DNA from: JACVRU01 sp040905885
GTDB taxonomy: Bacteria > Actinomycetota > Thermoleophilia > Gaiellales > Gaiellaceae
Direction of reading: 5' to 3'
DNA length: 64,000 nt
NCBI GenBank assembly: GCA_040905885.1
Contig: JBBDQR010000157.1
Span: 1 to 64,000, forward strand
Shown here piece after piece: positions 1 to 11,200 of this stretch (positions are counted from its first letter, which is position 1; the number at the start of each line of letters is the position of its first letter). The notes under the pieces were generated by a model. The model had not been told where the DNA came from, did not search any database, and saw only the letters and a program-made list of their open reading frames with translations. A program made the position numbers and the translations under genes.

Positions 1-15
1 CCCCTGCGCTCCCGG

Positions 16-39
16 CCGGCTCCGTCGAGCCTACGCCGG
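16..39. repeat. Palindromic repeat copy A with conserved 14-nt loop
   Basis: Five-base arms CCGGC and GCCGG flank the 14-nt core TCCGTCGAGCCTAC. The same core, with one A/G change, recurs in copies at 42-67 and 26758-26783, but the arms here are different bases that still pair. It lies just past the 3' end of the cyclodeaminase-like gene. Confidence 0.6.
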
Positions 40-41
40 TG

Positions 42-67
42 TGAGCCTCCGTCAAGCCTACGGCTCA
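42..67. repeat. Palindromic repeat copy B with conserved 14-nt loop
   Basis: Six-base arms TGAGCC and GGCTCA flank the core TCCGTCAAGCCTAC. It is 25/26 identical to the copy at 26758-26783 and lies 2 nt from copy A. The TAG stop of the cyclodeaminase-like gene on the minus strand lies inside this element, so the repeat supplies the last codons and stop of that gene. Confidence 0.7.
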
Positions 68-612
68 TGGGCCGACCTTAGAGCCGCCTCCGCGTGCGCG
101 TTGGCCTCGAGCAGGCGCGGATCGTCCTCGGCCGTGCCGAGATTCGTCTCGATCAGCCTGGCGGCGGCCTGCGCGGCGCCGGCGGCCAGGGTCGCGGCCC
201 CGATCACGTCCGCCCGCACGGCCTGGTCGCACCGCTCGCAGACCTCGGCGGCCAGCGCGGCCACGTCCGCTCCCGCCCGGGCGATCCGCAGCGGCACGTC
301 GGCCGCTTGCTCGAGCGCGCCCGCGAGCAGGTGGTCGGCGCCCTCGCGCCTGCCGAGGCGTTCGAGCGCCTCCGCGTAGGCGCGCGCGTCCTCGCCCGCG
401 AGCTCGACCGCCCGCTTGCGCAGCGAGAGGGCCTGGGCAGCCGCGCCGCCCGCCTCCGGCCACTCGGAGGACCGACGCGCCGCCTTCGCGACGAGGCTCG
501 CCGCCATCGCCAGCACGAGCGCGGCGGCCGAGCCGCTTCCCGGCACGGGCTCGTCGGCGGCGAGCCGGTCGAGCAGCTCCTCCAGCCGGAGCGGGAGGAA
601 CTCCTCCGTCAC
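58..612 (-). CDS. Formiminotransferase-cyclodeaminase C-domain family protein (FTCD_C)
   Basis: This 184-residue protein matches the stand-alone cyclodeaminase/methenyltetrahydrofolate cyclohydrolase family (FTCD_C), which acts in one-carbon folate metabolism in the cytoplasm. The N-terminus has the helix LRLEELLDRLAADEPVPG followed by the small-residue stretch GSGSAAALVLAMAAS, and the rest is Ala-rich helices, as in the family. The GTG start at 612 overlaps the TGA of the upstream gene by four bases (GTGA), so translation is coupled; a longer N-terminal extension is Arg-rich shadow sequence. The gene is the last of a sigma-factor operon, an odd place for a folate enzyme, and its end runs into the dispersed palindrome at 42-67. 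The fold assignment is fairly secure; the exact reaction is inferred. Confidence 0.75.
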   Translation of the reverse strand: MTEEFLPLRLEELLDRLAADEPVPGSGSAAALVLAMAASLVAKAARRSSEWPEAGGAAAQALSLRKRAVELAGEDARAYAEALERLGRREGADHLLAGALEQAADVPLRIARAGADVAALAAEVCERCDQAVRADVIGAATLAAGAAQAAARLIETNLGTAEDDPRLLEANAHAEAALRSAHEP

Positions 613-866
613 GCGTCGCCGCTGAGGCGCTCTCGAATCTCTTCGAGAACGACCGGATTCGGCTCGACCCCTTCCGCCTCGAGCGCACGCTCGAGGTCGG
701 CGACGAGTTGCTCGCGGTAGCGGGCGTCCGCCTCCGCGCGCGCGACGAGCTCGTCCAGCCGGCCGCGGACGGGCGGCAGCTCCTGCGCCTCCTTGACCCA
801 CGCTTCGGGCGCGGGCGGGAGCAGGCGGAGCAGCTCGGCGAGCCTCTCTTCGTCGTAGGGGTTCAT
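609..866 (-). CDS. Conserved hypothetical protein downstream of ECF sigma factor
   Basis: An 85-residue acidic, helical protein. It starts MNPYDEERLAELLRLLPPAP, contains a WVKEAQELP segment, and has a charged second half rich in Glu, Arg and Leu. No signal peptide, membrane segment or zinc motif is visible, so it is not a typical membrane anti-sigma factor. The ATG at 866 overlaps the sigma-factor stop (ATGA), and its own stop overlaps the next start (GTGA), so the three genes are translated together. Position suggests a partner or regulator of the sigma factor, but nothing in the sequence proves that. I do not recognise a named family. Confidence 0.7.
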   Translation of the reverse strand: MNPYDEERLAELLRLLPPAPEAWVKEAQELPPVRGRLDELVARAEADARYREQLVADLERALEAEGVEPNPVVLEEIRERLSGDA

Positions 867-1417
867 CGAATCCGACCTCCAGACGTGGTGCGGCCCCCGA
901 TTCTTCCCTCGTAGTGCTCGCGGAGCTGGCCCAGGCAGCGCGAGATGCGGCTGGCGATCGTCCCGGAGGGGATGTCGAGCGCCTCGCCGATCGTCCGGTA
1001 GCTCTCGTCGCGGGCGAAGAAGCGGTCGAGCACCTCGCGGCAGGGCTCGGAGAGCGCGGACATCGCGTCGCGCACGTCCCAAGCCTCCTCGAGCCGGTCC
1101 ATCGACTCGTCGGCTCCGCCGGCGCTCAGCTCCTCGTTCAGCTCGAGGCGGCTGCCCTCGCGCAGCCGGTCGACGGCGGCCCGCCGCGTCAGCTGCGCGA
1201 TCCAGGGACGAATGGCTCCCGGGTCGCGAAGCTGGTCGAGCCGCTCGTAGACGCGGGTGAAGACCTCCTGGAAGACGTCCTCGGCGTCGTGCTCGGGCAG
1301 CCGGTACGCCTGCACGGCGATCGCGTAGACGTAGCGGGAGAAGCGCTCGACGAGGTCGCGCCACGCACTCTGGTCGCCCGCGCGGATCCGCTGGACGAGC
1401 TGGGCATCCGTCTCCAC
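863..1417 (-). CDS. ECF-type RNA polymerase sigma factor
   Basis: A 184-residue sigma-70 family protein of the extracytoplasmic-function type, which directs RNA polymerase to a specific promoter set. Region 2 is near residues 12-75, with AEDVFQEVFTRVYERL as the core-binding helix. Region 4 is near 120-170, with the helix-turn-helix ESYRTIGEALDIPSGTIASR. The start is GTG at 1417 with no Shine-Dalgarno sequence. A TAGGAT hexamer on the minus strand ends six bases before the start, suggesting a leaderless transcript. It heads a coupled three-gene operon with the 85-residue protein and the FTCD_C protein. No classical anti-sigma gene is adjacent. Confidence 0.9.
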   Translation of the reverse strand: METDAQLVQRIRAGDQSAWRDLVERFSRYVYAIAVQAYRLPEHDAEDVFQEVFTRVYERLDQLRDPGAIRPWIAQLTRRAAVDRLREGSRLELNEELSAGGADESMDRLEEAWDVRDAMSALSEPCREVLDRFFARDESYRTIGEALDIPSGTIASRISRCLGQLREHYEGRIGGRTTSGGRIR

Positions 1418-1423
1418 GCGGAG

Positions 1424-1429
1424 ATCCTA
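1424..1429 (-). promoter_or_regulatory. Putative -10 box (TAGGAT) for leaderless sigma-factor mRNA
   Basis: TAGGAT on the minus strand ends six bases before the GTG start of the sigma-factor gene. Its first three bases are the TAG stop codon of the upstream cyclase gene. This fits the TANNNT actinobacterial -10 pattern of leaderless transcripts. No clear -35 is visible. Confidence 0.45.
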
Positions 1430-4400
1430 CGCCGGTATCTGAGGAATCGCGATCACGCCGAGGCGCGCGAGGATCTCGCCGGCGTCGTCGTCCCGGCCCA
1501 GCGCGACCAGCGTCAGCGCCGCCTCGTACTCGGCGCCGGCAGCCTGGGCGACACGCAGGCTCTCCTCGAATGCGACGCCGGCGGCCTCCGCGTCGCCGGC
1601 CTGGCGGAGCGCGTGTCCGCGCAGCCGGTGCAGCATCGCCTCGACGGCGGGGGCTCGCTCCTCGGCGAGCGCCTCCTCCGCCACCGCATAGGCACGCTCC
1701 GGCTCACGGCCGGCGAGGAGCATTGCCTCCGCGATTCGGGCCTGCGTCTCGACGACGAAGCTGGCCGCCGCGATGGCGCGGAAGCCGGCGAGCGCCTGTT
1801 CGAGCTCCGGAAGCGCCTCGTCCGGCCGGCCCGCCCGCGTCAGCGTCCGCGCCAGGTTGCTCCGCGCGACGAGGGCGAGCAGCTGGTGACCGGCCGCCTC
1901 GCACACCGCGCTCGTCTCCTCGAACGACTGCCGGGCGTCGTCCAGCCGGCCTTGGTCGGACTGGATCTCGCCGATGTTGTTGCCGACCATCGCCGCGTTG
2001 ACGACGTCGCCGATCCGCTCCAGGAACTCCTTGCTCCGCCGGTAAGCCTCCAGCGAGTCGTCCCAGCGACCCTCGTAGTATGCGTCGATCCCGAGGTTGT
2101 TCAGCGCATGCGCCTGCCCCGCCAGGTCGCCGAGCTCCTCGTAGATCGGGATCGCGAGTCCCCTGAAGGCGGCGCGCTCGGGGGTGCCGAGCGAGGAGTA
2201 AGCGAGGTGGAGCAGGTAGTAGCCGCGCGCGAGGCCGCGCAGGTCGTCGGCTGCGTGCGCCTCCTCCACGGCGCTCCGGCCGAGCTCGACGGCCTCGCGG
2301 AAGTCGCCTTGGCGGAACCGGATCGCCGCCCGATCGAGCGTCAGCTCGATGCGCTCCGGGTCGGTGGCAACGACCTCCAGCCCGCGCTCGAGCCAGTCGA
2401 GCGCCTCCGCGTAACGGCCCATGTTCTCTCGGAGGCGAGCCTCCTTGTGGAAGAGCTTGACCTCGCCGGCGGTGCCTGGCTCGACCAGGCCGCGCGCACG
2501 TTCGTAGGCCTCCGCGGCGTCGCCGTAGGCGCCGGCGAGCGCCGACACGTCGCCGAGCGACTCATAAGCGAGCTCCAGGCTGGCCTGCTCCAGCTCGGGG
2601 AGCCGCTGTGCAGCCTCGATGGCGCGGCCGTAGAACTCGGCCGCCTCGACGTTCGCGTACTTCGCCTGCGCGCGCTCGCCGGCTGCGATCGAGTACGTCC
2701 ACGCCTTGTCGTAGCGCTCGGCCCGGAAGAAGTGGAGCGAGAGCAGCTCGGCTGCTTCCTCCGGCCGGGCGGCGTGCAGTCGCTCGTAGACCTCGCCCGC
2801 CCGCTCGTGTAGCTCGCGCCGGCGCCGGAATGAGAGACCCTCGTAGGCGGTGTCCCGGATCAGCGCGTGACGGAACCGGAACCCGCCGGGGACGTAGGGA
2901 TCGCGCTCGATGAACTCGGCCAGCCGCTCCCAGCTCTCCGAGTCCGGAGCCGCCGACGCATCGCCCGAGAGCGCCTCGACGATGACGTCTGCCGTGAAGC
3001 TCGTCCCCAGCACCGAGGCCCAGCGGAGCAGGGCCCGGTCGGTCGTCGCGGGCCGGTCGATCCGGCTCGTGACGACGGCCTCGACGCTCTCCGGGAGCTC
3101 CTCGGCCTCGGTGCGCCCTCGCGCCGCCCCGACGAGCTCCTGGAGGAAGAGCGGGTTGCCGCCCGCGCGCGCGGTGATCGCCTCGAGCTCGCGGTCGGGC
3201 AGCGGCGCCTCGGCCGCGGTGCGCGCCAGCTCGCGGGCCGCCTCCGGGGAGAGCGGCTCGAGCCGAATCGTCATCGCCGGGACGGGCGGTACGCCCTCCG
3301 CGGCGAGGAAGCCCTCGCTGCCCGGACGGCGGGTCGTGCAGATCAGCCACGGAAGCTGCGGCACCCGCTCCGCCAGATGCCGGAGCAGGTCGCTCGACGC
3401 CTCGTCCATCCAGTGGACGTCCTCGAAGACGAGCACGGTGGCCTCGGGCAGCAGCCCGCGGAGGAGCATCTCGACGACGCCCTTCAGCCGGGCGCGGCGG
3501 AACGCGGGCTGGAGCTCGTCCACCTCGCGCGTGGGGTCGACGGACACGTCGAGGGCGAGCGCGACCAGCGGGATCCACGGCAGGACATCCGGCGCGACCG
3601 GCGCGAGTCGCTCGCGGAGGAGCTCGCTGTTCCTGGACGGCTTCCCGTTGAACGAAACCGCGAGGAGGTCGCGAAGGAGCTGGCGGAACGAGAAGTACGC
3701 CGTCGACGCCTCGTACTGCTCGCAGGCCGTCGTGAGCAGCACCATCCCCTCCGCCTGCGAGCGGATCTCCTCGATCACCCGGCTCTTGCCGATCCCTGCC
3801 TCGCCGATGAGCTCGACCACGGTGCCGAAGCCGGCGCGGACAGGTCCCAGCGCCGCCCCGAGGATCGCCAGCTCGCGCTCGCGGCCGACGAGGGGCAGGC
3901 GCGCGCCTTCGTGGACGACGCGGCCTTCCTCGACGGGGCCGACCTCGACCGCGGCGACCGGCTCGGAGCGCCCCTTGACGGTGAACGGCTCGAGCTCGCG
4001 CAGGGCGAAGCGGGTCTCCGAGCGCTCGACGATCTCGCGGGGGGCGAGCACCGTACCGGGCTCGGCGCGAGCCATCAGCCGGGCTGCGAGCGCCGCCGTG
4101 CCGCCGAGGATCGTGTACGTCTTGCGGAACGGCGCGCCGACCTCGCCGGCGAAGACGCGGCCGCGGGCGACGCCGATCCGGAGCGGCAGCGGCGGCTCTG
4201 CCTCGACGATGGCGCGCACCGTCCGCAGCATCCGCTCCTCGTCGTTCTCCTGCGTGCGCGGCGCGCCAGCCGTCAGCACGACTTTGGTGCCGCCGGCGTC
4301 GATGTCCGTCTCCAGGAAGCAGACCCCGTGCGCGTCCGCGGCGCGCTGAACGGTGCGGACGAGGGAGTCGAGCGCCTCGGCCGCGTCCTCCGCCTCGAGG

Positions 4401-5164
4401 TCGTCGAGGCCGCCCGCGTGGAGGAACGCGACGGTCGCGGCGCGGTGCTCGGCCTCGGCGGCAGCGGCCGCGACGTGCGCACGCACCTCCGCGGGGACGA
4501 AGCGTTCCAGCTCGAGCTTCTCGACGTCGGGCAGCGGCTCGAGCCGTGTCTCGGCGGGCGGGGGGGCGGCGAGGAGGAAGCCGTCCTCCTTCGGCTCGCC
4601 GAGCACATGCGGCGGCAAGGCCGCGGCGGTGCCCGCGCTGACCAGGATCTCGCCCGGTTCGGCCGCCGCCTCCATCGCAACGGTTTGTGTTGCGGAGGGC
4701 CCGGCGACGATCAGCTCGCGGTGGGTCTCGCCGACGAGGAAGAAGCGGAAGGTGCCGCTGTGGACGCCGACGTGCATGCGGAGCTCCACAGGACCGGCGG
4801 ACGTCTCCGGCCGGCCGATCTCGTCGAGCGTCGAGCGCAGACCGAAGACGGCGGCGGTCGCGCGCGTCTGGTGACCGTGACCGTCGAAGAACAGGAGCAG
4901 GGCGTCGCCGCCGAACTTGAGCAGCCCGCCGCCGAAGGCGTAGGCCACCTCGAGCAGCCGCGCGAAGGTCGCGTTCATGACCGCGTTGACCTCCTCCGCG
5001 CCCGCCTTGCCGCGGCTCGACAGCCGTTCGGACATGGCCGTGAAACCGGAGATGTCGACGAACGCCAGCGTTCCTTCGAGCTCGCGCCAGCGCTCGTCGG
5101 GCGTGTCGCGCGCCCACTCGATCACGAGGCGCGGGACGTACGGAACGAGCGACTGCGCCTCCAT
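1427..5164 (-). CDS. Tandem class III adenylate/guanylate cyclase-AAA ATPase-TPR signalling protein
   Basis: This 1245-residue protein has two cyclase homology domains (about residues 30-200 and 250-420), a NACHT/AAA-like ATPase (about 470-800) and a long TPR array to the C-terminus. The first cyclase domain keeps both expected metal-binding aspartates, in FVDISGFTAMSE and GGDALLLFF. The second has lost the first one (VAFLHAGG). The ATPase has a Walker A GEAGIGKS and a Walker B TVLVFEDVHW. C1-C2-NTPase-TPR is the order of bicarbonate-sensitive soluble adenylyl cyclase, and many actinobacterial regulators share it. I chose the ATG at 5164; GTG codons at 5191 and 5179 are alternatives. It is divergent from the giant exported-protein gene. 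Whether it makes cAMP cannot be told from sequence alone. Confidence 0.85.
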   Translation of the reverse strand: MEAQSLVPYVPRLVIEWARDTPDERWRELEGTLAFVDISGFTAMSERLSSRGKAGAEEVNAVMNATFARLLEVAYAFGGGLLKFGGDALLLFFDGHGHQTRATAAVFGLRSTLDEIGRPETSAGPVELRMHVGVHSGTFRFFLVGETHRELIVAGPSATQTVAMEAAAEPGEILVSAGTAAALPPHVLGEPKEDGFLLAAPPPAETRLEPLPDVEKLELERFVPAEVRAHVAAAAAEAEHRAATVAFLHAGGLDDLEAEDAAEALDSLVRTVQRAADAHGVCFLETDIDAGGTKVVLTAGAPRTQENDEERMLRTVRAIVEAEPPLPLRIGVARGRVFAGEVGAPFRKTYTILGGTAALAARLMARAEPGTVLAPREIVERSETRFALRELEPFTVKGRSEPVAAVEVGPVEEGRVVHEGARLPLVGRERELAILGAALGPVRAGFGTVVELIGEAGIGKSRVIEEIRSQAEGMVLLTTACEQYEASTAYFSFRQLLRDLLAVSFNGKPSRNSELLRERLAPVAPDVLPWIPLVALALDVSVDPTREVDELQPAFRRARLKGVVEMLLRGLLPEATVLVFEDVHWMDEASSDLLRHLAERVPQLPWLICTTRRPGSEGFLAAEGVPPVPAMTIRLEPLSPEAARELARTAAEAPLPDRELEAITARAGGNPLFLQELVGAARGRTEAEELPESVEAVVTSRIDRPATTDRALLRWASVLGTSFTADVIVEALSGDASAAPDSESWERLAEFIERDPYVPGGFRFRHALIRDTAYEGLSFRRRRELHERAGEVYERLHAARPEEAAELLSLHFFRAERYDKAWTYSIAAGERAQAKYANVEAAEFYGRAIEAAQRLPELEQASLELAYESLGDVSALAGAYGDAAEAYERARGLVEPGTAGEVKLFHKEARLRENMGRYAEALDWLERGLEVVATDPERIELTLDRAAIRFRQGDFREAVELGRSAVEEAHAADDLRGLARGYYLLHLAYSSLGTPERAAFRGLAIPIYEELGDLAGQAHALNNLGIDAYYEGRWDDSLEAYRRSKEFLERIGDVVNAAMVGNNIGEIQSDQGRLDDARQSFEETSAVCEAAGHQLLALVARSNLARTLTRAGRPDEALPELEQALAGFRAIAAASFVVETQARIAEAMLLAGREPERAYAVAEEALAEERAPAVEAMLHRLRGHALRQAGDAEAAGVAFEESLRVAQAAGAEYEAALTLVALGRDDDAGEILARLGVIAIPQIPA

Positions 5165-5211
5165 GCGGCTGGTGACCCCCACGAGTTCCACTTTCTTAGA
5201 TTGTGACGCTA

Positions 5212-5240
5212 TTGACAAGAATCGCAAAGCAGTACATAAC
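5212..5240 (+). promoter_or_regulatory. Putative sigma-70 type promoter of the giant exported-protein gene
   Basis: A perfect -35 TTGACA (5212-5217), a 17-base spacer and a CATAAC -10 (4 of 6 consensus) lie 36 bases upstream of the GTG at 5276. The stretch is unusually AT-rich for this window. A strong ribosome site (GGGAGGG, 5262-5268) precedes the start by 7 bases. Confidence 0.65.
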
Positions 5241-5275
5241 TCAATCTGGCACGACCGGCGAAGGGAGGGCGCTCG

Positions 5276-8200
5276 GTGCGCCTTGGTAGGGGAGGTTCTG
5301 CGGTAGCGGTAGCGGCTGTCGCCGTCGCGGCGTTTACGCCGGACGCGTTGGCTGGGGTCTTCACCGTCAACTCGGCCGCCGATCCGGGCGACGGCGTCTG
5401 CACGGTCGCCGACTGCACCCTGCGGGAGGCGATCACCGCGGCGAACGCGGACGCGATCGCCGACTCGATCGTCTTCTCGATCGGCGGGGGCGGCACGCAC
5501 ACGATCTCGATCGCTGCCGGACAGCCTGTCCTGCTTCTGAGCGAGCCGGCCGAGATCGATGCGACGACCCAGCCCACCTATGCCGGCACACCTCTCATTA
5601 CGCTCGACGGCGTCGGCGCCGCCGCCTCTCTCGCTGCAGGGCTGTGGGCCAACAAGACCGTGACGATCAAGGGCTTTCAGATCGTCCGCTTCCCTCAGGC
5701 CGGGATCATCCTCAGCGGCGGTGGCGCGGTGAGGGCCAATTACATCGGCACGAATACGGCCGGCGCCGACGTAGGAAACGGCGGATCCGGGATCGTTGTC
5801 AGCGGCGGTTCCGCGACGATCGGCAGTGGTGCGGTGCCCGGCGACCGCAACGTCATCGCCGGCAACGGCACCGACTCGAACGACCACGCCGGGATCTGGA
5901 TCGACAGCAACGGCTCCGCCGTCGAGGACAACTACATCGGGACCGACCCGAGCGGGACGGTTGCCGTCCCGAACACGCGCGGCATGTGGATCTTCGGGGA
6001 CTCGAACACGGTCGGCGGGGACGCGTCCTCAGAGGTCAACCTCATCTCCGGCAATACGTTCACGGGGATCACGCTGAGCGGAACCGGCAACCTCGTCCAG
6101 GGCAACCGCATCGGCACGACGGCGGACGGCACCTCGCCGCTCGGGAACGGCGGCGACGGGCTCCTGTTCGCGAACACCGCCTCGGCCAACACGATCAGCG
6201 GCAACGTCATCGCCCACAGTGCGGGCAGCGGCCTCTTCATCTTCAGCCCGGCGAGCCAGAACTCGATCCTCGGCAACCGCTTCTTCGGCAACGGGCTCCT
6301 CGGGATCGACCTTCAGCCCGGCGGCGTGACGACGAACGATCTCGGCACCTTCGACGGGGACTCCGGCGCGAATACCCTCCAGAACTTCCCTGACCTCGAC
6401 AACGCGACCTTCATCGGCGACGTCCTCCAGGTCCACGGGATGCTCGACAGCGCCGCCGAAGCCACGTTCACGATCGAGATCTTCCAGAACCCCGCCTGCG
6501 ACGGGACGCACGGCGAGGGCCGGCACCTCGCCCATACGAGCCCGGGGAACACGACCGGCGGGTCGGGGCTCCTGGACTTCACGATGAACTTCTTCGCCGA
6601 TCCCGCCAACGGGCAGGTGGTCACCGCCACGGCGACGGACGCGAACGGGAACTCGTCCGAGTTCTCGAACTGCGTCACGGCCGACGTCCTCGACACGCAG
6701 ATCACCGCCGGCCCGTCCGACTACTCGCAGACCGACGCCGCGACCTTCTCCTTCACGTCGCAGGCCGACGGGGCAACCTTCCAGTGCTCGCTCGACGGTG
6801 CGGGCTTCACGTCTTGCAGTTCGCCGCACACGGTCTCAGGCCCGCTCGCAGAGGGGCCGCACCGCTTCGAGGTACGGGCAGTGTTGGGCGGCGGGGACGA
6901 GGTCGATCCGAGCCCGGCCGTCTACCGCTGGACCGTCGACACCGTCGCGAGCGCGGGCACGCTCGACCAGCACAACGGGCGCGTCCTGTCGACTAACCAG
7001 GGTCGCTCGATCGGCGGCCCCGACAATCCGCGCCTGGCCCAGATCTTCACTCCCTCTGTCACAGGGGAGCTGCCCGAGGCGAGCGTCGGCCTCCGCTGCG
7101 CGACCACCCCCGGGACGATCGAGGCGTCGATCCGGGCGACCAACGGTGGTATCCCGGACGACGCTCAGATCCTCGCGACCGACACCGCGGCCGTCGGTAC
7201 CGGCAACGCCTTCACGCGCTTCCAGTTCTCCCCCGCCCCGGTCCTGGCGGCTGGTACCGCGTACGCCCTCGTGCTGACGTACTCGGCCGGGTCCGGCTGC
7301 TACGCGTTCATGGCCGAAGACACGTACCCGGGCCTCGTCTACTGGGACGACGACTCGGGGAACACGAGCTCGGGCTGGACGGTGAACGCGGCCGAGGAGG
7401 ACGTCGGCTTCGCAACCTTCGTGGTGGAGCCGCCCAAGGAGATCGCCTTCTACAGCACGCGCGACGGCAACTACGAGGTCTACCTCATGAACGCCGACGG
7501 CAGCGGTCAGACGAACGTGACCAACGATCCCGCCGGCGACCTGTACGCCGACCTGTCGCCGGACCTGGCGGAGATCGCCTTCCAGAGCGACCGACACGGC
7601 AACTGGGAGATCTACCGGATGAACGCCGACGGATCGTCGGTGACGCGGCTGACGGAGAACTCTGCGGCCGACCAGGTCCCCGACTGGTCGCCCGATGGAT
7701 CCCAGATCGTCTTCCAGACCGATCGCGACGGCAACGAGGAGATCTACGTCATGACCTCCTCGGGCGGCGACGTGACGCGCCTGACGACGAACACCACGAA
7801 CGACAACCATCCCGTGTGGTCGCCCGACGGGACGAAGATCGCCTTCTACAGCGTCCGCGACGGCAACAACGAGATCTACGTCATGAACGCGGACGGCACA
7901 GGGCAGACGCGCCTGACGAACGACCCGGCAAACGACTCCGCGCCGAGCTGGTCGCCGGACGGGACGAAGATCGCGTTCCAGAGCGACCGCGAGGGCAGCT
8001 TCGATATCTACGTCATGAACGCCGCCGACGGAGCGGGCGTGACGCGTCTCACCGACGACGCGGCGGACGACTTCAACCCGGACTGGTCGTCGACCGGCGA
8101 CCGCATCGCCTTCACGTCGCGGCGAGACGGCAACGAAGAGATCTACGCCATGAACGCCGACGGCACCGGCGAAGGGAATCTGACGAACGCGGCCGGCAAC

Positions 8201-11200
8201 GACGCCGCCCCGGACTGGGGCGGCGAGCCGGCGGCACCGCCCCCCTCGACGGAGACCTTCGTCGTAACGAACACGGGCGATGCCGGGGACGGTTCGCTGC
8301 GACAGGCGATCCTGGACGCGAACGCGAACCCAGGCGCGGACAGGATCGAGTTCGCCATCGTCGAGGACCCGCCGTTCGTGATCGACCTCGCCTCTGCGCT
8401 GCCGACCGTCACGGATCCCGTCTCGATCGACGCGACGACGCAGCCCGAGTGGGACGGCGCGCCGGTCGTCCGGATCGACGGCGCCGACACCGAGAGCGCC
8501 AACGGGATCCTGCTCGGCCCCGGCTCGGGCGGCTCCACGGTCGCGGGCCTGATCGTCACCAACTTCGACGGCAGCGGTATCGTCGCCTCGTCCGACGGCA
8601 ACCTCGTCGACGGGAACTACGTCGGCACCGATGGCACCGAGGACCTCGGCAACGGCCTCTGGGGCGTCCATGTCGACGGCTTCGAGAACCACGTCGAGGA
8701 CAACGTCATCTCCGGCAACGGCAACTCGGGCGTCCGGCTCCTGCTCGAGGACGAGAACGTCGTCGAGCGCAACCACATCGGGACGAACGCGGCGGGCGAC
8801 GCCGCGATCCCGAACGGGGAGGCCGGCATCTCGATCGAGAGCTCGGCCCAGAACGAGATCCGCGACAACGTCATCTCGGGGAACACGTACTGGGGCATCG
8901 CGGTCGCGACCAGCGGGGACGGGAACTTCATCTACGACAACAAGATCGGCGTCGCGGCCGACGGCGTCTCCCCGCTCGGCAACGGGCTCCACGGCATCTC
9001 CGTGACCAGCTCGGACTTCACGATCGTCGGCGACAACGGGACCGTGCCGGAGGGCGTGCCGGCCGGCGGGCCGAACACGATCGCCTACAACGGCGGCGAC
9101 GGCGTCCGCGTCGAGAGCGGCGGCGGCAACCGCATCGTTGCGAACTCGATCCACGACAACACCGAGCTCGGGATCAACCTCTTCGAGGGCGCGAACGGCG
9201 ACCAGGGCGCGCCGGAGATCCAGAGCATCGAGTTCTCCGCGGAGTCGACCGACGAGGTGGACATCCTCACCAACTTCGTCGCGCCCCGTCCCGGAACGTA
9301 TCGGGTCGACTACTACGCGAACGACGAGTGCGACGGCCCCGACGGCGGCGAGGGCAAGCGGCACCTCGGCCACGATCTGACGACCGCGGAAACCGGCTCG
9401 TCGAGCATCGACTCGACGAACTTCGGTCCCGTGGCGGTGGGAGACGTGATCACCGCCACCGTCAGCAGCCCCGTGGCCGACGACGAGGAGGGGACGCACC
9501 CGCTGAACACGTCAGAGTTCTCGGCCTGCTTCACGGTCGCGGCCCCCGGCTTCGTTGTCACCAACACGAACGACAGCGGCGCCGGCTCGCTGCGGCAGGC
9601 GATCCTCGACGCGAACGCGAACGAGGGGCCGGACACGATCCGGTTCGCGATTACCGGCGCGGGGCCGCACGTGATCACGCCGAGCACACCGCTGCCCGAC
9701 GTCACCGGCCCGACGACGATCGACGGCTACACGCAGGCGGGCGCGAGCCCGAACACGCTCGCGATGGGCAGCGACGCCGTCCTGAAGATCGTCATCTCCG
9801 GAGCCAACATGCCGGCCTCGCCCCCATCGCACGCGGGCATCAGCCTCACCGGCACGGACAGCCTCGTCCGCGGACTGGTCATCAACGGCCCGTTCACCTA
9901 CGGCATCCGGGTCGAGGGAAGCGGCAACGCGGTTCGGGGGAACTTCATCGGTACCAACGCGGCCGGGACGGCGGCCGCCGGAGTGACCCAGTATGGCGTC
10001 GCCGTCTCCGGTTCAGGCGCCGCCGGCAACAGCGTTGGCGGCTCCGCGCCCGCGAACCGCAACGTCATCTCGGGCGCCCACAACTCGTCGCTCGGCGGCA
10101 GCGGCGTCTCGATCAGCCTCGGCGCCTTCGGCAACTCCGTCGTCGGCAACTACATCGGCACGAATGCAGCCGGGACGGCCGCGCTCCCGAACGACGGCGG
10201 GCTGAACATCATCAGCGGCGCCTTCGGCAACACCGTCGGCGGGGAATCGGCCGCGGCAGGCAACGTCATCGCCGGCAACCTCCAGGAGGGCATCCACCTC
10301 CAGCAGGACGGGACGGCCAACAACATGATCCTCTCCAACAGGATCGGCGTCTCGGCCGGCGGGTTCGCGCTGGGGAACGGTGGGAGCGGTGTTCAGATGG
10401 CCTTCAGCTTCACGGGGCCGGCCGACACGCTGATCGCCGACAACGAGATCGCCTACAACGGCGGAATCGGCGTCCGCCCCGACGGCCCCGGGCACGCGAT
10501 CCTCGCGAACTCGATCCACGACAACGGCGGGCTCGGCATAGACCTCGGCTCGTCCGGCGTGACCCCGAACGACACGAGCGAGACCGACGGCTTCCAGAAC
10601 TTCCCCGTGCTGAACACCGTCCAGATCCCCGACGAGGGCCCGCAGACGATCACGGGCACGCTCGACAGCACCCCCGGAGCCGGCTTCACGATCGAGTTCT
10701 TCTCGAGCGACAGCTGCGATCCCTCCGGCAACGGCGAGGGCCAGACCTTCCTCGGCTCGATCTCCGTGGAGACGGACGTCGAGTTCGGCACGGACTCCTT
10801 CCAGTTCGCCCCCGAGACGGCGATCCCGGGCGAGAGGGTCGTGACGGCCACCGCCACCCGCTCCGAGGGGAGCACCTCCGAGTTCTCGGCATGCGCGGCC
10901 GTGATCGCAGCGGTCGAGGACTTGAGGGTCACGGTGCAGGAGTCGACCCTGCCGTCCGGCTGGGACAGCATCGCGCTCTCCGCGTTCCCGGCCAGCGCGC
11001 TGCCCTTCTTCGCCGGCCCGCTGACCTCGCCCGTCGGCTCGACGCCGGTCGGCTCGACCCCCGTCGGCTCGACGCCGGTTGGTTCGACCCCGGTCGGCTC
11101 GACCCCCGTTGGCTCCACGCCCGTCGGCTCCACGCCGGTCGGCTCGACCCCCGTCGGATCGACGCCCGTGGGATCGACGGGGCTCGCCGGCATCCCCGTC

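Noticed and set aside
58..801. A longer N-terminal extension of the cyclodeaminase-like gene
   Set aside because: Residues before GTG 612 are Arg/Gly-rich noise, and the GTGA overlap with the upstream stop fixes the start.
2867..5206. Long open frame on the plus strand across the cyclase gene
   Set aside because: It is the mirror of the cyclase gene: Arg/Gly/Ala/Glu-rich without motifs. High GC leaves such frames open by chance.
5195..5236. A minus-strand promoter for the cyclase gene within the divergent gap
   Set aside because: TTGCGA with a CACAAT box at 16 bases is weak (4 of 6 each), and TTGTCA is too close to that box; none is convincing.
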